Below, piece after piece: positions 59,470 through 64,000 of a stretch of 64,000 nucleotides of DNA. Origin of the DNA: Thunnus maccoyii (taxonomy: Eukaryota > Chordata > Actinopteri > Scombriformes > Scombridae); contig NC_056550.1 in the NCBI RefSeq assembly GCF_910596095.1, positions 29,569,151 through 29,633,150 on the forward strand, written 5' to 3'. The translations under genes were made by a program, and so were the position numbers. Position 1 is the stretch's first letter. Each line of letters opens with the position of its first letter. A model generated the notes under the pieces. The model made no database searches. It was not told where the DNA came from and was given only the letters and a program-made list of their open reading frames with translations.

Positions 59470-60075
59470 GCTCGGACAAATTTGGCTGCAGGCAGCCAAA
59501 GCTTGGGACAGCCAAGTCCTATCCCAGAACACATTTTGCACCTGTAAAGGTAATGAAAGACCAAAGGACTGGTTTATCATTTTAATGTGCAGAGTTGTGT
59601 AAGGATGATCATTTGCTTTGTTAATGTGTGCATGTCCTTGAGAGAAGGATGTGTTTTAGGGGGCCCACTCCTCTCTTTCCATTCTTGTTTAGGCTCAGAT
59701 AAGGTAACATCCTGGGTCTCAGAGTAAACAGGACAGGTTAAAGGGTCAAAGGCCACATATAGGTTAGGGCTCTTGCCTTCCTGTGTCCTTGGGAGATGTG
59801 GCTCTTATCTAGCATACATGGGCATGTAAATGTATACCTGTTGGCTGTTTGCCATTGGCTGTAATCCATAAGTTTGTATGGTTTGATCAATCAGTGACCA
59901 TTTCTTGGTCTTTCAAGACTATAAGAAGGTTAGTTTAACTTTGTACAGTTAGACAGGGGGATGATTCGCTTTGTGTGAGTTCTGTCTCCTCATTGATCAG
60001 TAATAATTCCATTAATCTTCAGATCAACCAGTGTCTGCGCTTTTATTTCTGTGTTTGTGTCCAGTGTTTTAGCAG
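59470..60075 (+). mobile_element. candidate solo LTR
   Basis: A roughly 600-bp block with LTR-like features: CCATTGGCTG, TATA-like CTATAAGAAGG near 59930, a GTCTCCTCATTGATCAG region followed by AATAATTCC, and no coding capacity. Ends and target duplications could not be fixed. It would lie in the inferred 5' intron of the ApoL-like gene. Confidence 0.35.
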
Positions 60076-60132
60076 CAATTCGACGACACACCAAATGGCG
60101 ACAATGGTGGATATTTTGAGCCAGGCCAAAAG

Positions 60133-60265
60133 CTGTTGTATATTTCACTGTAGGACTGTTAAAATGTCACTTTATTAGGTTTTAATATCTTTCAGGTGAG
60201 AAAGTAACCATTTAGATTCCCAATATGAGGTCAGTCTAAATCATGCCTATTTGGAAATTTGCTCC
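60133..60265. mobile_element. fragment of the MITE family found in csf3 intron 3
   Basis: TTTATTAGGTTTTAATATCTTTCAGGTGAGAAAG and CATTTAGATTCCCAATATGA align with 25790-25895. Only this part is present. Confidence 0.7.
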
Positions 60266-60279
60266 GACGTTCATGTGTT

Positions 60280-61125
60280 TCATCTGATAGTTGTGAGGAG
60301 GTTTATTGTCACTCAGCAGATCATTTCCCAGACATGATTTCACCTGTAAAAACATCAAAATCAGCTGTATGTGCTGCAGCTCGGCTTTAACCAAAGTGTA
60401 GAAACAACAGAGAAGAACTTTTCAAACAGTTTAAATCAAATGCAGATTATGAAGTCCAGCTTTGTAACGACTAAAATTAGATGTAATTTAAAGGGGTCAT
60501 GTGACAGTTTAAGTGAAAAATAGATATCCCACACCTATGTGAGGAAACACAGACATGCTCAATTAATACTCACCTTGAGTTAATTCAATATAAATGGCTG
60601 ATGTGTACGTATGTCAAAGTTCACAAATTTGACAGTAGTCAGATACTAAATGTACTGATGTCAGAGAAACATTTTTTCATTGATTATTGAAATGCAAGAT
60701 GATAAAGAATTTCTGGTACTATTGGACAGTTGGTTTCAGTCCCCTTTGAACCTTTGAATTTATACCATAAGGATCGAAATATAAAAAATGGCCAATATGT
60801 GCAAATCAAAATGTATATTTGGGCAAAGAGGCTGAAAGCTCTTAACTGGAAAAGTAAAAAACAAAGCATCTTTAGGTATGTGGATTAAAGAGATGGTGTC
60901 TTGTAGCACATTAGAAAAAAATTACATGTATACAAGTTTCATTGAAGGAAATACGGGACCCCTCAGTACAGTTTCTTAAAAGGGAAGAAACAGGAGTTAC
61001 CACACACGTAAGAATACAGTTCAAAGTCCTCTTCAGAGCTTTCAGCTGTGTTTCCTGGTCTTCATCAGCAGATATTGCTCAGTTGTCATGAAGGTGGATG
61101 ATTAATAATAATTCAAAGTGTCCTC
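60280..61125. other. non-coding DNA upstream of the ApoL-like exon
   Basis: AT-rich, no recognised exon or element. Confidence 0.45.
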
Positions 61126-61134
61126 TACTCCGCT

Positions 61135-61303
61135 GGTTCCCAACCTGGGGGTCCCGACCCCCACTAGGGGTCACCAAGCCTGTACTGTTCTGAACTGAAT
61201 ATAATTTGAAAGGTCCATAATATGTCAGTTCCTCAGGGGTCGTCAGTTTAAAGGTAAAATAGGGGTCTCTGAGGGTAAAAGGTTGGGAACCACTGCTCTA
61301 ATG
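61135..61303. mobile_element. short hAT-like MITE
   Basis: Left GCTGGTTCCCAACCTGGGGG and right AAGGTTGGGAACCACTGCTC are inverted ends around about 165 bp. The same end type is found on the element nested in the composite MITEs. It stops about 25 bp before the acceptor of the ApoL-like coding exon. Confidence 0.8.
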
Positions 61304-61383
61304 CATCCTCCAACTTTCTTCTTTCAGCTTCCTGTTGATCACACTGCTGAGGTTTTCTGCTCTCTGGTTGGAGGACCTCCATC

Positions 61384-63492
61384 ATGGCCACCGCTGACCA
61401 GCTGCTGGAGCTGATTTTCTCCTGGATCGAGCAGAGGGAGCGCTGTGCAGAGAAGCTACGGAAACTGGCCAGAGAGCTGGAGTCACTCAGGAAGAAATGT
61501 AACGGCAGTGAATGTATTGGCAGTTCAGTGTCAGTGGCGGGAGCTGCATGTCTGATCGGGGCCGGCGTGGCCACTTTGTTCACCGGCGGAGCTGCGGCTC
61601 CAGCTTTAGGTTTGTTAGGAGTAGTGTCTTCTGGTGTCGGTCTCACCGTCTCTCTGGCTACTAAACTCACTGAGCACCTTATATCCAGCGACACCATGAA
61701 AGATGCGCAGAAGATAGAACAGAAGAGCAACGACATTGGAGAAACAATCCAGCGACTGTTGAAGAAACTGAAGGCGGAGAAGAAGGGAGTGAACTCCTTC
61801 GCAGACCCAGATGAACTGGACCGACATGTCATGACTGAAATTCTGGGAGCCATGGCGAGAAGAAGTGGACTGAAGTGGCCAATCAACATCAGCTCATTTG
61901 GAGATGGTTGGGGGGGGGCGAGAGGGTTTACTGGCCTGGATTCACCACAGCTCAACCCAAACTTAATCATGCCTGAAGTCATGACTGCAGTCGCCGGTGT
62001 TTTAATATGTTTCTCATTTCAAGCTGAAGGGAAAGCATCCAAACTTTTGTTTGCTAAAGGAGCTGAACAACTCATCAAAACAGTGACATCGGCTGGATTT
62101 AAAACATTTGTTAAAGGAGGCGGCATGGTAAGATTATTTAACTATACACATATGACACAGACAATCACACATAATTATCCTTTATAATAACATGCCAAAA
62201 TGTTGTTATTAATAGATTGATAATTATTGATTTAATGTTTTTACAAAGGATATTTTTGATAAATGCTATGTGCATTTGCTTTGTCTGATAATACTGAAAA
62301 TGAATGTATTGATCTCTTCCCATTGACCATCAGGCTGTGGGAGGAGCTGTTGGAATGGCGTTTGCACTTTCAGAGGCGATTGACAACTGGAAAGACCTGA
62401 TCGAGAAGAATCATGTGACTGAGGCGAGCCAATCACTGAGAAACACAGCTGATGCAATCTTAAAGGTCACCCGGACACTGAGGAAACAGCTTGACGACAT
62501 CAAGTAAAAGAAAAAGATGTCATTAAGTGTTTCTTTTTTCTGAAAATCTGAAACATGTTAAAGTTTTCTGTCCATATTCACATATTCTGTTATTGAACTA
62601 AACAGAAATATCTGAACATTAATTTAGTTTTAGAATTGATTACTAATTTTTCAATATTTTTCCCAATTCCTCCTACAGAAAGGCGTTTCAGAGGTTTCAG
62701 AGAAAGACACTGATTGAATTTGCGATAGAAAACTGTGAGGATGAAGCTGTTCGGAGATGGCTGAGAGTAAATTCAGAGTCTGACGCTTTCTCCCAACTGG
62801 TGGACATGTTTCATTTCCTGAAGAAACACATCGATGAGGAAGAAAAGAAGGATCACAGTAACAATGTTCACATCACGTTTGATGCACACGGATGCATCGG
62901 AGACTCGATGATCCCGGCCAGCCGTCTGCTGCCTCTGCCCTCCATCACAGACGTGATCCTGTATTCTCCCTGGAACTGTTCCATCACTGCTGATGTAGCG
63001 TACGGTGTCGCTACAGGACGCATGAAGCTTCAACACAGAGTGTTTTACTGTAGGAAAAAAGATGGCTGTCAAATTCCTGATGAAAAGCATCGACCCTCCA
63101 AACTGCCCGACCACTGGAACTCAATGAAGAAAGCTGGAGACCAAAAGATTCCCAACATCACCGTCAGCCCTATGAAACCACCAGAGGACGGTACATGGAA
63201 AAAGTTTGAGTCTCTCAAAAAAAAGTATGGTCCACCAGGAAGAAACCACATCGTCATCCCGTTCATCCTCCCAGCAGAGAGCAGCTCTTTAGAAAGAGTC
63301 CCATTCTTCATCGTCACTCTGGCTCTGTCTCTGGTTCTCCTCTCCTCCAGATTTAAAGCCACCGTCCATCTCACAGCCTGTCTGAGTGACAGATCTGCAG
63401 AGAGGAAGTTTGACCAGGAGTATCTGAAGCAGCAGTACGCCTGCACCATCAACAACACTTTAATGACATGTTCACCAGACATGTTTGTGTGA
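61384..63492 (+). CDS. apolipoprotein-L-like protein with an unusual C-terminal region
   Basis: Exons 61384-62127, 62334-62503, 62679-63492 join in phase to 1728 nt, 575 aa. Residues 1-45 form an amphipathic coiled coil. Residues 49-90 (VAGAACLIGAGVATLFTGGA and onward to TVSLATKL) are the Gly/Ala-rich hydrophobic hairpin of apolipoprotein L family proteins, which insert into membranes. Another hydrophobic stretch lies at 200-213, and 249-304 (AVGGAVGMAFALSEAIDNWK, then a helical end) complete the ApoL-like part. Residues 305-575 are a region I do not recognise: helical start, then VHITFDAHG (His375), 30 residues later VILYSPWNC (Cys405) and TADVAYGVATG, and a strand-rich end (IVIPFILPA, VPFFIVTLALSLVLL). 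No signal peptide is seen, as in intracellular human APOL2-6. The ATG follows CCATC and an acceptor 55 bases upstream. Human APOL genes are interferon-inducible; role here probably immune but unproven. Confidence 0.85.
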
Positions 63493-64000
63493 CACTGTTT
63501 GAGAGTTTTAAACGTTTTTTCTTTGGTTAAACATCTTCTCTGTCATGTGGTAGAAAAGAAGCTTTGATGTGGAAATTCATCCACAGATTCATGAACTGTG
63601 GGAACAAAGTGTGACGGTGGATTCAACTTTATGCCTTCAACCCTGCTGGATGTAAATTATAAGGAGGCTGTGATCCTTCTGCATCGGTGTTTTAATGTTG
63701 ACTGGAAACATTTCAGAGGTGTTCTTCAGTTCTTCAGTGGACACATTTCTTATTAAGTTTAGAGCTATTTTAAAGTCTTTTGTCTTGTTTTACAACAGAT
63801 TAAATCCAGCAGTTTAGCAGCTGGTTCAGATGCTAACAGATGCTTTGTGCCTCTAACTTTCTCTGTGATCATTTTAAATGTCAGTACAGTTGATCTCACA
63901 GCTCGGCAGCTGTCATTAATCTGCATTTATATTTGTTTTATCAGACGATGTCATGATCATAACGTAATGATTTTATCTGCAGCAGCAGCTGGTTAACAGA
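63493..64000 (+). other. probable 3' UTR of the ApoL-like gene
   Basis: No ORF or repeat recognised and no clear AATAAA before the window ends, so the transcript end is not defined. Confidence 0.4.

Overview
The window is nuclear DNA from a ray-finned fish, most likely a percomorph. The evidence is compact vertebrate genes with GT-AG introns, very abundant (CA)n and (CTGT)n tracts, fish-type MITEs, a tRNA-derived SINE, LINE remnants and a fish-type G-CSF gene. There is no bacterial or plasmid sequence. All exon joins were worked out by reading splice sites and phase and by comparison with remembered vertebrate families; no alignment was run.

Layout: (1) 1-3.7 kb is non-coding, with two minisatellites and a LINE-type tail. 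(2) 3819-5912 (+) is a five-exon LRRC3-family gene, called lrrc3c from its position, with a 12-bp repeat array straight after its stop. (3) 8377-18090 (+) is psmd3 (26S proteasome subunit RPN3) in twelve coding exons. Its introns hold a (CTGT)n/TGATCA array, a 38-bp minisatellite that copies the exon 5 splice donor about 20 times, a long inverted repeat, and CA and TG tracts abutting splice sites. (4) 18.1-23.5 kb is intergenic, including about 0.9 kb of compound CA repeat. (5) 23639-27462 (+) is csf3 (G-CSF), five exons, with a kB-like site and TATA-like box upstream and an AU-rich element downstream. (6) 27.5-32.3 kb is intergenic with several MITE-like repeats. (7) 45031-32345 (-) is samd14, ten coding exons, whose introns carry a 1.7 kb telomere-like minisatellite, a SINE and a large CA/TG inverted repeat. 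(8) 45.1-59.1 kb is repeat-rich: a third copy of a composite MITE, possible 5' non-coding exons, a LINE reverse-transcriptase relic, a broken LINE-type endonuclease ORF with an acidic N-terminus, and a recent 1007-bp tandem duplication. (9) 61384-63492 (+) is a three-exon apolipoprotein-L-like gene whose third exon adds a roughly 270-residue C-terminal region that I do not recognise as a named domain. A candidate promoter and first non-coding exon lie about 2 kb upstream.

The order lrrc3c-psmd3-csf3 matches human 17q21 (LRRC3C-GSDMA-PSMD3-CSF3-MED24), but no gasdermin gene is seen between the first two, and csf3 is followed by samd14 rather than med24. Roles differ: proteasome lid assembly (psmd3), granulopoiesis (csf3), a neurabin-like SAM scaffold (samd14) and probable innate immunity (ApoL-like). 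The most promising unusual system is the ApoL-like fusion: a membrane-inserting module joined to a region with a His-Gly...Cys arrangement reminiscent of clan CD (caspase/CHAT) peptidases, behind kB-like and ISRE-like promoter motifs.
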